Counted from the first letter of the stretch, positions 35,020-44,404 are shown. The stretch: DNA of 64,000 nucleotides from Burkholderia sp. Bp8992 (GCF_003853705.1 NZ_QTQI01000017.1:1-64000), one strand, 5' to 3'. Notes: generated from the letters alone by a model not told the origin. Program-made: numbers and translations.

Positions 35020-35118
35020 ATTATTTCAGTCAACCAGTTACGACGTGCATGCTGCACTGCCGGAGACGATGTTCTGACCGATGCGCCCGCGCTGCCGGGC
35101 ACCCCGAGGATGTTCGCG

Positions 35119-35403
35119 ATGCTGTTCCTGAAAAATGCCGCCGGCGCGCTGCGCCGCAACCTGACCGATACCGCTCATCATGTGTTTTCCGGGCCGCACC
35201 GCGGCTGGAAGATCGCGCTGTACGTGACGATGCTGGTCGTGCCGGGCGGCTCGCTCGCGGCGCTCGGGTTCGCGTGGTTCGATCATCGCCGGCAGCGCAA
35301 CGCGAAGGACGGCGCCCGCCGCACGAGCCAGCCGGCCGCCACGGAGCCGTCGCCATGGCGGTCCGCCGCCGAGCCCGTCGCGGTGCCGGTGCGCTGCCAC
35401 TGA
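35119..35403 (+). CDS. Small hypothetical membrane protein
   Basis: The product is 94 residues from the ATG at 35119, which has GAGG nine bases upstream; an ATG three codons earlier is less well placed. One membrane helix is clear (about 32-57, ALYVTMLVVPGGSLAALGF), flanked by a basic N terminus and a basic, Ser/Pro-rich cytoplasmic tail with HRRQR. No family is recognised. It lies 278 bases before the outer-membrane factor gene on the same strand. Confidence 0.6.
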   Translation: MLFLKNAAGALRRNLTDTAHHVFSGPHRGWKIALYVTMLVVPGGSLAALGFAWFDHRRQRNAKDGARRTSQPAATEPSPWRSAAEPVAVPVRCH

Positions 35404-35680
35404 CCCTTCACCCGCTGACTTCACCCACTGTCCCGCCTGATCCGGCCCGGCGCCTGCTGCGTCCCGCGCGGCAGGCGTCGCACGCCCGTTTTCCCGCAAG
35501 CGATCCGTAATGGCCGGTAAACCGGCCAGCCGCGCCGGTAACACAATCCGGCCTTCACGCACCGTACCCTTAGGGCTGCGCAGCTTCTCCGCCGTCAGTT
35601 ACCATTTGTCCGCCAGCGGCATGACGACCGCATCGCGCGACGCCGCTCGCCGGCCGTCACGCCCAGACAGGAAAACCACC

Positions 35681-37219
35681 ATGCCGTACGCCTCCCTCCC
35701 GCGCGCCCTTCGCCCGCTGAGCGCCGCCGTCGCCGTTGCGACGGCCGTGCTGCTCGCCGGCTGCGCCGTCGGGCCCGACTATCACCGGCCCGACACGTCG
35801 ATCCCCGCCGCCTTCAAGGAAGCGCCGGCCGGCTGGAAGGTCGCGCAACCGGCCGACCGCGGCGACCGCGGCCCGTGGTGGACGGTCTACAACGATCCGC
35901 AGCTCGATACGCTGATCGGCAAGCTCAACGCGTCGAACCAGACCATCGCGCAATCGGCGGCCGCCTATCGGCAGGCGCGCGCGCTCGTCACCGAAGCGCG
36001 CGCCGCGTATTTCCCGACCGTCGGGCTGACCGCGTCGGGCTCGCGTGCCCGCACGCCGCGCACGTCGGTGTCGTCGGGCTCGTCGTCGAGTTTCGGCAGC
36101 GGATCGACCGGGTCGATCAACAACAGCTACAGCGTCGGCCTCGACGCCAGCTGGGAACCCGACCTGTGGGGCAAGGTGAGCCGCACCGTCAGCGCGCAGC
36201 GCGCCGGCGAAGCGGCGGCCGCGGCCGACCTCGCGAATGCACGGCTGTCGCAGCAGGCGCTGCTCGCGCAGACCTATTTCCAGCTGCGCACGTCCGATGC
36301 GCTGCAAAAGCTGCTCGACGACACCGTGAAGTCGTACGAACAGTCGCTGAAGCTCACGCAGAACCAGTACGCGCAGGGCGTCGCCGCACGCGCCGACGTG
36401 ATCCAGGCGCAGACGCAGCTGCAGAGCGCGCAGGCCGCGCAGATCGACAACGGCGTCGCGCGTGCGCAGTACGAGCATGCGATCGCGACGCTGATCGGCG
36501 AACCGGCGTCGACCTTCTCGCTGCCGCCGAACCCGCTCGCGTCCGAGCCGCCGATCACGCCGGTCGACGTGCCGTCCGCGATCCTCGAACGCCGGCCCGA
36601 CATCGCGGCGGCCGAGCGCCGCGCGGCGGCCGCGAACGAGCAGATCGGCGTCGCGATCGCCGCGTTCTTCCCCACGCTGACGCTGTCGGCCACCGGCGGC
36701 TTCCAGAGCTCGGTGTGGTCGCAGCTGTTCACGCTGCCGGCGCGTTTCTGGACGGTCGGCCCGCAGCTCGCGGCCACGCTGTTCGACGCAGGGCTGCGCG
36801 CCGCGCAGACCGATGCCGCGCGCGCGACCTACGACCAGGACGTCGCCGCGTATCGCCTCGCGGTGCTCACCGCGTTCCAGGACGTCGAGGACAACCTCGC
36901 GTCGCAGCGCATCCTCGCGCAGGAAATCGACGTGCAGCGACAGGCCGTCGACAGCGCCGAGCATTCGCTCGCGATCGTCACGAACCAGTACAAGGCCGGC
37001 ACGGTCGCGTACCTGAACGTGCTGACCGCGCAGACCACCGCATTCACCGCGCAGCAGAAGCTCGCGACGATCGCCGGCCAGCGGATGGTGTCGTCGGTCG
37101 GGCTCGTGAAGGCGCTCGGCGGCGGCTGGGACGTGGCGGACATGACGCGCGAGAACGGCGGCATGGCGGCGCCGGTGCCCGCGAGCGGCGCAGCGGCCAC
37201 GCCGGTCGCTCAGAAATAA
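35681..37219 (+). CDS. NodT-family outer-membrane efflux lipoprotein (RND/MFS channel)
   Basis: The 512-residue protein starts at 35681 (AGGAAAA upstream). A lipoprotein signal ends in LLAGC, with the lipidated Cys at 28, followed by the family motif VGPDYHRP. Two TolC-type repeats follow with coiled-coil helices and beta strands (about 60-260 and 270-480). The protein forms the outer-membrane duct of a tripartite efflux pump. The fusion protein is missing nearby, so the DHA2 permease at 32718-34280 is only a possible partner. The tail is Ala/Pro-rich. Confidence 0.92.
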   Translation: MPYASLPRALRPLSAAVAVATAVLLAGCAVGPDYHRPDTSIPAAFKEAPAGWKVAQPADRGDRGPWWTVYNDPQLDTLIGKLNASNQTIAQSAAAYRQARALVTEARAAYFPTVGLTASGSRARTPRTSVSSGSSSSFGSGSTGSINNSYSVGLDASWEPDLWGKVSRTVSAQRAGEAAAAADLANARLSQQALLAQTYFQLRTSDALQKLLDDTVKSYEQSLKLTQNQYAQGVAARADVIQAQTQLQSAQAAQIDNGVARAQYEHAIATLIGEPASTFSLPPNPLASEPPITPVDVPSAILERRPDIAAAERRAAAANEQIGVAIAAFFPTLTLSATGGFQSSVWSQLFTLPARFWTVGPQLAATLFDAGLRAAQTDAARATYDQDVAAYRLAVLTAFQDVEDNLASQRILAQEIDVQRQAVDSAEHSLAIVTNQYKAGTVAYLNVLTAQTTAFTAQQKLATIAGQRMVSSVGLVKALGGGWDVADMTRENGGMAAPVPASGAAATPVAQK

Positions 37220-37461
37220 AAGTCACGCTCGGTCGAACGACTGCATGCCATATCGCTTTGCAAAGAGAATGGTGAAAATGGCATCTTTCGTTCACGTCCT
37301 AAAAATCGATAATTAAATTCGACAGGCGATAGATAAAAGTTGATTTTTTCGCCTTCCAATTATCTCAAAATAAAATCGTTGAACTTATTAACGTCTCAGC
37401 TTACGAATTCACTGCATCAACGCCATGATGCGAATTCAACATTAATAAGGAAACGACTAAA

Positions 37462-37620
37462 ATGACCGCAAATATCGGAGAAAAATGCCCGCAGGGTGGT
37501 ACGTGGCATCCCGTTGGAAATCCGAGTGACACACGCTCCATCGGTATCGGCAATATCATGCCGCCCACGCCTAACGGCGAACGGCACTGGGTTCTGAAAA
37601 CGCCGACGGGCGACAAGTAA
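37462..37620 (+). CDS. Very small YjzC-like protein (52 residues)
   Basis: A short frame, ATG at 37462 with AAGGAAA upstream, encodes 52 residues. It starts with a GEKCP motif, followed by a Gly/Thr-Trp-His turn, a central IGNIMPPTPNGE stretch and an ending in HWVLKTP. That pattern resembles the YjzC family of small proteins of unknown function. The composition is far less GC-rich than its surroundings, and the 5' flank (37300-37460) is AT-rich. A clean terminator follows. All of this supports a real, probably acquired gene. Confidence 0.7.
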   Translation: MTANIGEKCPQGGTWHPVGNPSDTRSIGIGNIMPPTPNGERHWVLKTPTGDK

Positions 37621-37626
37621 GTTGCG

Positions 37627-37655
37627 AGGGCCGGCTTTGCCGGCCCTTCGTTTCG
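37627..37655 (+). terminator. Rho-independent terminator of the YjzC-like gene
   Basis: The stem AGGGCCGGC / GCCGGCCCT (37627-37635 with 37639-37647) has a 3-base loop and is followed by TCGTTTCGTT. Confidence 0.85.
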
Positions 37656-37781
37656 TTGCCCGGCGTCTTGATATCTGAATCGATAGACGCGCCGGTGTAT
37701 TGCAACCCTGCCGGCGGCGATTTCAGTAAAAATAATCCCCGTTGATCGCACATTAGTGTGCGCATGTGCGCACCGCGCGCG

Positions 37782-38570
37782 TCAGCGTTGCGCGTCGCCG
37801 AAGATCAGCGATACCTCGTTGTTCCCGATCGGATGGCCGAGCAGGTTCAGCAGCCCGGCGAGGTTCGCCTGCTGTTCGGGCGCCGCATGCGCGGTGCCGC
37901 GGAACGATCCCTGGCCGGGACCGAAGTTGCCGTGCCCGTCGAGGAACAGCGGGCCCTGCGTCGTCGACAGGTCGAGATCGGCGCCCACCCCCTTCGCCTG
38001 CAGCACAGCGCGGTACGAACCGAGCGGCTTCACGCGCGACACGCGCGAACTCATCGAGTCGATCGTCACCGTCAGCTGGCCGAACGCGTTGTTGCCGAAC
38101 AGGCGCCAGTCGCTCCAGCCGACCCGCACGTCGCCCTGCAGGTCGAGCGTGTTGAACGGTGTGCCGAGCCCCGCGAGCAGCGACGCAGGCACGGCCATCG
38201 TGCCTGCCGACAGCACCGCGCCGCGCCACGTCGCATCGAGCGTGACGGCATCGGGCATCGCCTCGGTCTGCCGCATGCGCATCTGCACGCGCCCGGTCAG
38301 CAGCGGCCAGAAGCGCGTGGTCCATTCGACCCGGCCCGGCAGCAGCGTCGCCGCGCTCTGGTCGGCGCCCGGCGCGAGCATCAGCGTGCCCGAACCGTGC
38401 CACAGCGACCCGTCCGGGTCGACGAGATTCACGTGCCCGCCGGTCGCGCGTGCGAATTGCGGCGCGATCCACGCGGCCGGCGCGAGCGCGACGAGCGTCA
38501 CCGCCGTCGCCAACCCGCCCGCCAGCACCCACGGCAATACGGCGGCGAGCCGTTTCATCCCCGGCCTCAT
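37782..38570 (-). CDS. gspN: Type II secretion system protein GspN
   Basis: The 262-residue protein has one N-terminal membrane helix (about 7-32) and a periplasmic GspN domain with DPDGSLWHGSGTL and a C-terminal LFLDGHGNFGPG. GspN is an accessory subunit of some type II systems. ATG codons at 38570 and 38558 are both possible; neither has a strong ribosome site. It is the last gene of the gspGHIJKLMN run. Confidence 0.88.
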   Translation of the reverse strand: MRPGMKRLAAVLPWVLAGGLATAVTLVALAPAAWIAPQFARATGGHVNLVDPDGSLWHGSGTLMLAPGADQSAATLLPGRVEWTTRFWPLLTGRVQMRMRQTEAMPDAVTLDATWRGAVLSAGTMAVPASLLAGLGTPFNTLDLQGDVRVGWSDWRLFGNNAFGQLTVTIDSMSSRVSRVKPLGSYRAVLQAKGVGADLDLSTTQGPLFLDGHGNFGPGQGSFRGTAHAAPEQQANLAGLLNLLGHPIGNNEVSLIFGDAQR

Positions 38571-38605
38571 CGGCCGACCGTCGCTTGCGTCGTCCACTGC
38601 GTCAT

Positions 38606-39112
38606 CTATTTCTGTACGGAAGGTTGCATCACGGCCGTCAGGTCGACCTGGCCGTCGTCCTTCAGCGCGGTCGCGTGCGCCTCGCCGACCTGCACCTTGA
38701 ACTGCCGGCGCGCATCGTCGAGCCACTGCGTCCACGCCGGGAACGACACGTTCTTCATCTGAATCTGCACGCCGTTGCCGACGATCTGCACCTGCGCGCC
38801 CTGCAGCCCGTGATCGGACAGCGACGCGGTCAGCGCGTCCTTCAGCGCGAGGCCGGTCGGCGCGACGCCCTGCGCGGCGGCCGTCAGCGACTTCGCCTCG
38901 TTCGCCTGCGCGGTCATCTGCGCGAGTTCCTGGCGCATCGTCGGCAGCTCGCGCTGGATCCGGGCGCGGCCTTCCTGCGCGGGCGACCACAGCACCGAAT
39001 ACGCGATCGCGACGGCCAGCACGGCGCCGCCCCAGCCGAGCAGCGTCTTCTCGCGCGGCGAGCGCTCCCCCCAGAACTGGGCCAGCGTCTGGTTCAGTTG
39101 TTCGGTTTTCAT
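38606..39112 (-). CDS. gspM: Type II secretion system protein GspM
   Basis: The 168-residue protein has a short cytoplasmic part, a membrane helix (about 27-45) and a periplasmic coiled segment followed by a ferredoxin-like domain. GspM binds GspL in the inner-membrane platform. The start at 39112 overlaps the gspL stop (ATGA). The length is typical. Confidence 0.92.
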   Translation of the reverse strand: MKTEQLNQTLAQFWGERSPREKTLLGWGGAVLAVAIAYSVLWSPAQEGRARIQRELPTMRQELAQMTAQANEAKSLTAAAQGVAPTGLALKDALTASLSDHGLQGAQVQIVGNGVQIQMKNVSFPAWTQWLDDARRQFKVQVGEAHATALKDDGQVDLTAVMQPSVQK

Positions 39113-40479
39113 GAGCGGCTCCGGATCGTCCATTTGCCCGTGTTGCTGTCGACTTCGCCGGACAGTCCGTTACGTGCGAGGCGCTGCGTGAAATCGGGAT
39201 CGACCTTGACCTCCGGCTTGAAGCCGACGTCGAGCCGCCGGTCGTGATAGTCGAGCGACGCGATGCCGTTCAGCGGCAGCGCGCCCATCGAGCGCGACAG
39301 CCCGCTCGACAGCGCGAGGAAATCGTTCGGCGACAGCTCGCCGGCCGCGAGGCGCAGCTGGTCGAGCTGGCGCTGCATCTGCGCGGGCGGATCGAGCACC
39401 GTCGTCGTCTTCGGGAACGCGGACAGCAGCGTCTCGGTGATCTGCGCAGACAGCGCATCGCGCTCGCGCGACAGCTTCCACCAGTGCAGGTTCATCCCGA
39501 TCACCGCGACGCCGAGCGTCGCCGCGGCGAGCGCGAGCGGCACGCGCAGGCGCTTCACCGTCGCGCGGTCGAAGCGCCACGGCTGCGACTCGAATTCGAA
39601 CTGGCACAGATCGAACTTCTCGGTGAGCGCGCGGCGCGCGAACGTGTCGAACGGCAGCGGGGCGGCGCCCGGCAACAGCGCCGAATCAGGTCGGCCGACC
39701 GATGCGAGCCGCGGCTCCGCGCCCGGTTCGCCGAGTTCGTACAGTTCGACGTCGCCGCCGCGTGCGAGCGCGGCCAGCGTGCCGGCCGCGCGCGCCGCAG
39801 GCGCCGCGAAGCCTTCGCCGAGCGCGCCGCGCGCCACGGCGAGTTCAAGGCGCGGCGCACCGGCTGCGGCCGGCTGCGCGCCGGCCTCGACGAGCACCGG
39901 TTCGACCGACGTCGCGAGCCCGAGCACCGCGGCGACTGTCGCCGGACGGGCGGCCGGCTCGACGGCATCCGTGGCGAGCGCGGAGACGGTGCTCTCGCCG
40001 TCGGCCGGCGCGTCCGCTGCCGCTTCGGCCGACGCGCGCGGCGCCGGCAGGCAGCGGGTGGCGGGCACCGCGCTCAGGTGCCGGTGGCCGGCGGCCGTGA
40101 ACGCGTCGAAGATCGTGCGGAACCACGCGCGATCGACGACGGCCAGCACGCGGCGCCCGTCGGGCAGCGCGGTGGGATCGAGTGCGATGTGGCAGCCGAG
40201 CGGATCCTGGATCAGCTGATCCTCGACGATGTTGGGCAGCGCCTGGCGCAGCTTCGGCCCCTTCAGCGGCGGCACGGTCGCGGCCAGCAGCAGCACGTCG
40301 CGCGCGGCGACGATCAGCACCGTCGCGTTCGCGCGCGGCAGCAGCGCGAGCGCGGCGCGCCCCGCACGCTGCACCTGGCCGGCCTTGTCGACGAGCGTGA
40401 ACGGCAGCTCGGGCCACTGCCATTCCTGCAACGGCACGGCAGGCTCGCGCGGCGGCAAAGAAACAATCAACGTGCTCAC
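39109..40479 (-). CDS. gspL: Type II secretion system protein GspL
   Basis: The 456-residue protein has a large cytoplasmic actin-like domain (about 1-300) that docks the GspE ATPase, one membrane helix at about 315-335 and a periplasmic ferredoxin-like domain. The start is GTG at 40479 with GAGGAG upstream, which makes it the best start despite the rarer codon. Ala-rich insertions in the cytoplasmic domain are usual for Burkholderia. It overlaps gspM. Confidence 0.92.
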   Translation of the reverse strand: MSTLIVSLPPREPAVPLQEWQWPELPFTLVDKAGQVQRAGRAALALLPRANATVLIVAARDVLLLAATVPPLKGPKLRQALPNIVEDQLIQDPLGCHIALDPTALPDGRRVLAVVDRAWFRTIFDAFTAAGHRHLSAVPATRCLPAPRASAEAAADAPADGESTVSALATDAVEPAARPATVAAVLGLATSVEPVLVEAGAQPAAAGAPRLELAVARGALGEGFAAPAARAAGTLAALARGGDVELYELGEPGAEPRLASVGRPDSALLPGAAPLPFDTFARRALTEKFDLCQFEFESQPWRFDRATVKRLRVPLALAAATLGVAVIGMNLHWWKLSRERDALSAQITETLLSAFPKTTTVLDPPAQMQRQLDQLRLAAGELSPNDFLALSSGLSRSMGALPLNGIASLDYHDRRLDVGFKPEVKVDPDFTQRLARNGLSGEVDSNTGKWTIRSRS

Positions 40480-40505
40480 AAGAGCTCCTCTCCCGATTGG
40501 CGTCG

Positions 40506-41651
40506 TTATAGCTGGTCGCGGATACGCACGACCCGCGTCGAGTGCGTGGTCGGATCACGATACACGAGCGAGGTGCGGTCGACCTCCGCGCGATCGTGCT
40601 GGATCCGGCCGTGCACGATGAAATAACTCGAATTGACGTCGACGAGGCTCGAGTCGATCGTCACGTTCGGCGGCGCGCCGGCGCCGCGCAGCGCGAGCTG
40701 CACGTCGCCGACGTTCCGGAAAAACACGGTCTCGCGCCGCGACACGAGCGCCTGCGCGGACGACACGCTCATCCCCGGTATCAGCGCGGCGATCACTTCG
40801 GCCGGCGCGGTATTCATGTTCACGGGCGTCGTGGTCGGCAGCACGGTAACGAACGGGCGCAGCCGCGCGACCATCTCGGGCGTCACGCCGTCGACGTCGA
40901 GCAGGCTGTCGACGCTCGTCATCATCAGCGGCGCGGGCCCGCGATCGCCGCCGGAAAGCCCGGGATCGTCGGTGAAGCCGCTGCCCTGCAGGTCGCCGCT
41001 CGTCACCGGCGCAGTCGCGGCGTTCGCCGCGGTGCCGCCGCCGCCGGGCAGGTTCGGCATCTGGAAGCGCGTCGCCGAATGCAGCAGGCCCGCGCGCACC
41101 TGCAGCGCGATGCGCTTCGCGAACGCGCCGTCGTAGCCGAGCGTCGTCAGCAGGCGCTGGAATGCCTGGAGCTGCGTGACGTTCAACTGCAGCACGCCGG
41201 GCGCCGGCGACGACACGAGGTTGCGCAGGTTGAACTTCGCCTGCGCGTCCTCGATCGAGCCGGAGATATAGGTGTCTTCGCCGCCGCTGTCGTTGGGTGC
41301 GCCGATCCGGCCGAGAAAATCCGACAACTTCGTCTTCGCGATCGGCACGCCCCAGATCCCGCCGAGATAGGTGATGCCGGGCGCCGTATCGCCTTCGGAG
41401 CGCAGGATCATCCGCGTCCAGTCGAGCGCGCCGCGCGCGACCCACTGCGCCTGCGCGATCACGCGCTGGTTCTCGATGCGGCGGATTTGCACCTGCTGGC
41501 GCCACAGCATCCCCGAGACGAGGATCGCGGACAGCGCGACGACCAGCAGCGCGGTGATGATCGCGGCGCCGCGCTGGCGGCCGCGTGCCTGCATGCGTGC
41601 GGCAGCACGGTTGAACGAGGAGCGACGGGAAGGGCGCGCGCGCATCGTCAT
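40506..41651 (-). CDS. gspK: Type II secretion minor pseudopilin GspK
   Basis: The 381-residue protein has a prepilin leader ending RQRG, followed by AAIITALLVVAL. It lacks the Glu at position 5 that other pseudopilins have, which is the hallmark of GspK and marks it as the tip subunit. A large alpha-helical domain follows. The start at 41651 overlaps gspJ. It is much longer than the other pseudopilins, as expected. Confidence 0.94.
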   Translation of the reverse strand: MTMRARPSRRSSFNRAAARMQARGRQRGAAIITALLVVALSAILVSGMLWRQQVQIRRIENQRVIAQAQWVARGALDWTRMILRSEGDTAPGITYLGGIWGVPIAKTKLSDFLGRIGAPNDSGGEDTYISGSIEDAQAKFNLRNLVSSPAPGVLQLNVTQLQAFQRLLTTLGYDGAFAKRIALQVRAGLLHSATRFQMPNLPGGGGTAANAATAPVTSGDLQGSGFTDDPGLSGGDRGPAPLMMTSVDSLLDVDGVTPEMVARLRPFVTVLPTTTPVNMNTAPAEVIAALIPGMSVSSAQALVSRRETVFFRNVGDVQLALRGAGAPPNVTIDSSLVDVNSSYFIVHGRIQHDRAEVDRTSLVYRDPTTHSTRVVRIRDQL

Positions 41652-42337
41652 TCCCCGACGAGGAAGATGCGCGTGACCGGCACGCGCAGCGACGTCGCGC
41701 CGATGCTGACCTGCAGCCCCGTCACCGCGCGCGCCGGCGGCGCGTTGCCGATCTGCGGCACCTTGAGCGCATCGTTGTTCTGCGCGAGCGCGTCGTCGGC
41801 CGTCTGCAGGTTGGTGGTCCAGCCCACGCGCGGCACGTACAGCTTCGCGTCGATCGCGCCGACGCCGCCCATCAGCGCGACCCAGCTCCAGCCTTCGACG
41901 CTGCTGTCCTTCAGCACGGTGCGCAGCCGGTTCGCGTCGTCGATCGGCGGCGATGCATAGCGCACGACGCGCCCGCCGGCGATCCGGTAGCGGACCACCT
42001 GCAGCCGCGGCGCGGCGCCCGGCACCTCGAGTTCGCGCACGATCTGCAGCGTATTGCCGGCGACGCCGATCGCCGGCTGGCCGGCCTCGTCGTCGGTCGC
42101 GGCGAGCCGCGCGTCGATGCGCATCTGGTCGAACATCTGCGCGAACACGCGTTCGTCTTCCATCGCGGCCGCCACCTTGTCGCGGCCGCGCATGATCTGG
42201 TCGAGCCCGCGCCACGCGAGGATCGCGACCACTGCGAGGATCGCGATCGCGATCATCAGCTCGATCAGCGTGAAGCCGCGGGCGCGGCGGGCGGACGGGC
42301 GGCGCATCGGCGCGTCAGAGCGGACGGCTGGTTTCAT
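41648..42337 (-). CDS. gspJ: Type II secretion minor pseudopilin GspJ
   Basis: The 229-residue protein has a basic leader ending RRARG and the prepilin motif FTLIELMIAIAI, with Glu5. The rest is the beta-rich GspJ domain. GspJ joins GspI and GspK in the pilus tip complex. It overlaps both gspI and gspK by a few bases. Confidence 0.94.
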   Translation of the reverse strand: MKPAVRSDAPMRRPSARRARGFTLIELMIAIAILAVVAILAWRGLDQIMRGRDKVAAAMEDERVFAQMFDQMRIDARLAATDDEAGQPAIGVAGNTLQIVRELEVPGAAPRLQVVRYRIAGGRVVRYASPPIDDANRLRTVLKDSSVEGWSWVALMGGVGAIDAKLYVPRVGWTTNLQTADDALAQNNDALKVPQIGNAPPARAVTGLQVSIGATSLRVPVTRIFLVGE

Positions 42338-42722
42338 TCGCGACCACCGTCACCATCTGCGCGAGCACGCCGGACTGGCCGGGCATGCTCACCGAAATCC
42401 GCACGCGCCGGAACACCGGGTTCGGCGTCGTGCTCACACGCTGCGTGCAGACGAGCTGCACGTTGCCTTGCGAGCAGTCGAAGCTTTGCTCGCCGACCTC
42501 CGGCCACGCATGCGTGAGCCGCAACTGCGCGAGCGCGTTGTCGGCGCTCCAGCCGGCCAGCAGCCGGCGATGCAGGTCGGACGCGTTGTTCGCCATCGTG
42601 CCGACCGCACGGATCGACGCGGCGAGCGCGACCGCGATGATCGCGAGTGCGACGAGCACCTCGATCATCGTGAAACCGCGCGATGAAGAAAGGGAGGAGG
42701 GCAGGCGACGACGCATCGTCAT
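42315..42722 (-). CDS. gspI: Type II secretion minor pseudopilin GspI
   Basis: The 135-residue protein has a leader ending SSRG and the prepilin motif FTMIEVLVALAI, with Glu5. Cysteines lie in the mature domain (about 82 and 91) and may form a disulfide. The start at 42722 overlaps the gspH stop. It acts with GspJ and GspK at the pseudopilus tip. Confidence 0.93.
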   Translation of the reverse strand: MTMRRRLPSSLSSSRGFTMIEVLVALAIIAVALAASIRAVGTMANNASDLHRRLLAGWSADNALAQLRLTHAWPEVGEQSFDCSQGNVQLVCTQRVSTTPNPVFRRVRISVSMPGQSGVLAQMVTVVANETSRPL

Positions 42723-43192
42723 TGCACCTCGTAGCGGCCGTTGCCGGTGCCGACGATCGTCGCGCTGCCGGCGACCGAATGCAGCGTCACGCGCACCGGC
42801 GTGTCGATGCTTTCGGTACCGAACACGACGCGATTCGCATGCGTGTCGGAACCCGGGTAGTCGATGTCGGCGCCCGTGACGCCGCCGTCCCAGTCGCGCG
42901 GGCGCAGCAGGTCGTCGCGCAGCGTGCGCCAGCCGTCGGGCGAGCTCACGTCGAACCGGAAACCGTGCTCGGTCGGCTGCCATGCGATCGGCCGCGCGCG
43001 CACCTGCGCTTCGTCGCCGGCCGTCTCGAACAGCAGCGCGACGCGCTGCGCCTCTTCACGCAGGTCGGTACGCGGATTGCGTGTCAGCGATAGCGACGCG
43101 AGTGACACAAGCAGCCCCGCAATCACCAGCACGACCAGCATTTCGAGCAGCGTGAAGCCACGCGCGCGACGCCGCGGCGCGCCGTGCTTCAT
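42719..43192 (-). CDS. gspH: Type II secretion minor pseudopilin GspH
   Basis: The 157-residue product starts at 43192 with a leader ending RRARG and prepilin motif FTLLEMLVVLVI with Glu5. The beta-rich C-terminal domain is standard. An upstream open frame of 32 codons has no support. It follows gspG by about 135 bases, a longer gap than the others, so a small regulatory site could lie there, though I see none. Confidence 0.92.
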   Translation of the reverse strand: MKHGAPRRRARGFTLLEMLVVLVIAGLLVSLASLSLTRNPRTDLREEAQRVALLFETAGDEAQVRARPIAWQPTEHGFRFDVSSPDGWRTLRDDLLRPRDWDGGVTGADIDYPGSDTHANRVVFGTESIDTPVRVTLHSVAGSATIVGTGNGRYEVQ

Positions 43193-43327
43193 CGGGCCGC
43201 CGTCGGCACGTGCCGGTACGGACGACAACGCGCCGCGACGCACACGGCGATCGCGACCGCAGCGGGAGGCCGTGCGAATGGCGGGCATGAAGAACGGAAA
43301 TGGAACGTCGGGTCGATCAGTGCCGGC

Positions 43328-43780
43328 TTATTGCCACGAACCGATGTCGGTATCGTTGCCTTCGCCGCCTTCCTTGCCGTCGGCGCCGTAGCTGAACACG
43401 TCGATCTCGCCGTGCACGCCCGGGTTCAGGTACTTGTACCCGTTACCCCACGGGTCGTTCGGCAGGCGTTCGAGATAGCCGCCGTCCTTCCAGTTGTTCG
43501 GGATCGGATCGGTGGTCGGCTTCTGGACCAGCGAATTCAGGCCCTGCTCCTGGGTCGGATAGCGGCCGTTGTCGAGACGGTACAGCTTGAGCGCCTGCAT
43601 GATCGTGCCGATGTCCTGCTTCGCGGCGATGCGGCGCGCCTCGTCCGGGCGGCTCATGATCTTCGGCACGATCAGCGCCGCCAGGATCCCGAGGATCGCG
43701 ACCACCACCATGATCTCGATCAGCGTGAAACCGCGCTGACGACGCACGGCCGCGTTGCGGCGAGTGATCCACGTTTGCAT
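43328..43780 (-). CDS. gspG: Type II secretion major pseudopilin GspG
   Basis: The 150-residue protein has a leader ending RRQRG and prepilin motif [18 protein letters not shown] with Glu5. The C-terminal part carries the GspG signature [14 protein letters not shown] and a [17 protein letters not shown] loop typical of the calcium-binding site. It builds the pseudopilus shaft. It is the first gene of the GHIJKLMN run and is divergent from gspC. Confidence 0.96.
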   Translation of the reverse strand: MQTWITRRNAAVRRQRGFTLIEIMVVVAILGILAALIVPKIMSRPDEARRIAAKQDIGTIMQALKLYRLDNGRYPTQEQGLNSLVQKPTTDPIPNNWKDGGYLERLPNDPWGNGYKYLNPGVHGEIDVFSYGADGKEGGEGNDTDIGSWQ

Positions 43781-43954
43781 GACTGACTACCTCTTCCAAA
43801 AAATGTCGTCGATTGAGTGACGCACCCCGCGCACCGGACGATTGCCTGACGACAAGCTTCCGGTCCCGCGGGCGCGGAGCACGCATTGTAAGGCGCGCAT
43901 CGTCGAGGGCTTTCACCCAACGCAAATTTCATATACATCCGTACAATAGCGCGC

Positions 43955-44365
43955 ATGAACGCGCTCTCGATCCGGATCCTTTCCCTAGCCCTCTTCGCGG
44001 GTTTGTGCGCGACGGCCACCTACTGGGTCGTCACGCTGTCGGCCCGCGAAGCGCCGCTACCCGCCGCCGCCGCGCGGCTGCCGATCCGCACCGAGGACGC
44101 CGCCGCGCTCTTCGGCGGCCAGCTCGACAAGAATCCCGTCCAGGACATCCACCTGTTCGGCATTCTCGCGCTCGATCATGGCGGTGCCGCGATCGTCGGC
44201 GTCGGCGGCGAACCGCCGCGCGCCGTGTCGCTCGGCGCGGACGTCACGCCCGGCGCGAAGCTCGCCGAAGTCCGCCCGCGCTCGATCATCGTCGACCGCA
44301 ACGGCGCCCGCGCCGAAATCCAGCTCCCGGCGAACACGCCGTCCCCCGCGATCTACATGCGTTGA
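43955..44365 (+). CDS. gspC: Type II secretion inner-membrane protein GspC (short form)
   Basis: The 136-residue product has one N-terminal membrane helix (about 8-28) and a periplasmic homology-region domain with LFGGQ and VQDIHLFGILAL. No PDZ or coiled-coil domain follows, so it is much shorter than GspC of enteric bacteria (about 270). GspC connects the platform to the GspD secretin. A -10-like TACAAT is visible at 43942-43947. It lies alone on the plus strand between gspG and gspF, a rare placement. Confidence 0.9.
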   Translation: MNALSIRILSLALFAGLCATATYWVVTLSAREAPLPAAAARLPIRTEDAAALFGGQLDKNPVQDIHLFGILALDHGGAAIVGVGGEPPRAVSLGADVTPGAKLAEVRPRSIIVDRNGARAEIQLPANTPSPAIYMR

Positions 44366-44404
44366 TGCGCCGAACGGCGACGGCCCGAGACTCAGGCCGT
44401 CACG

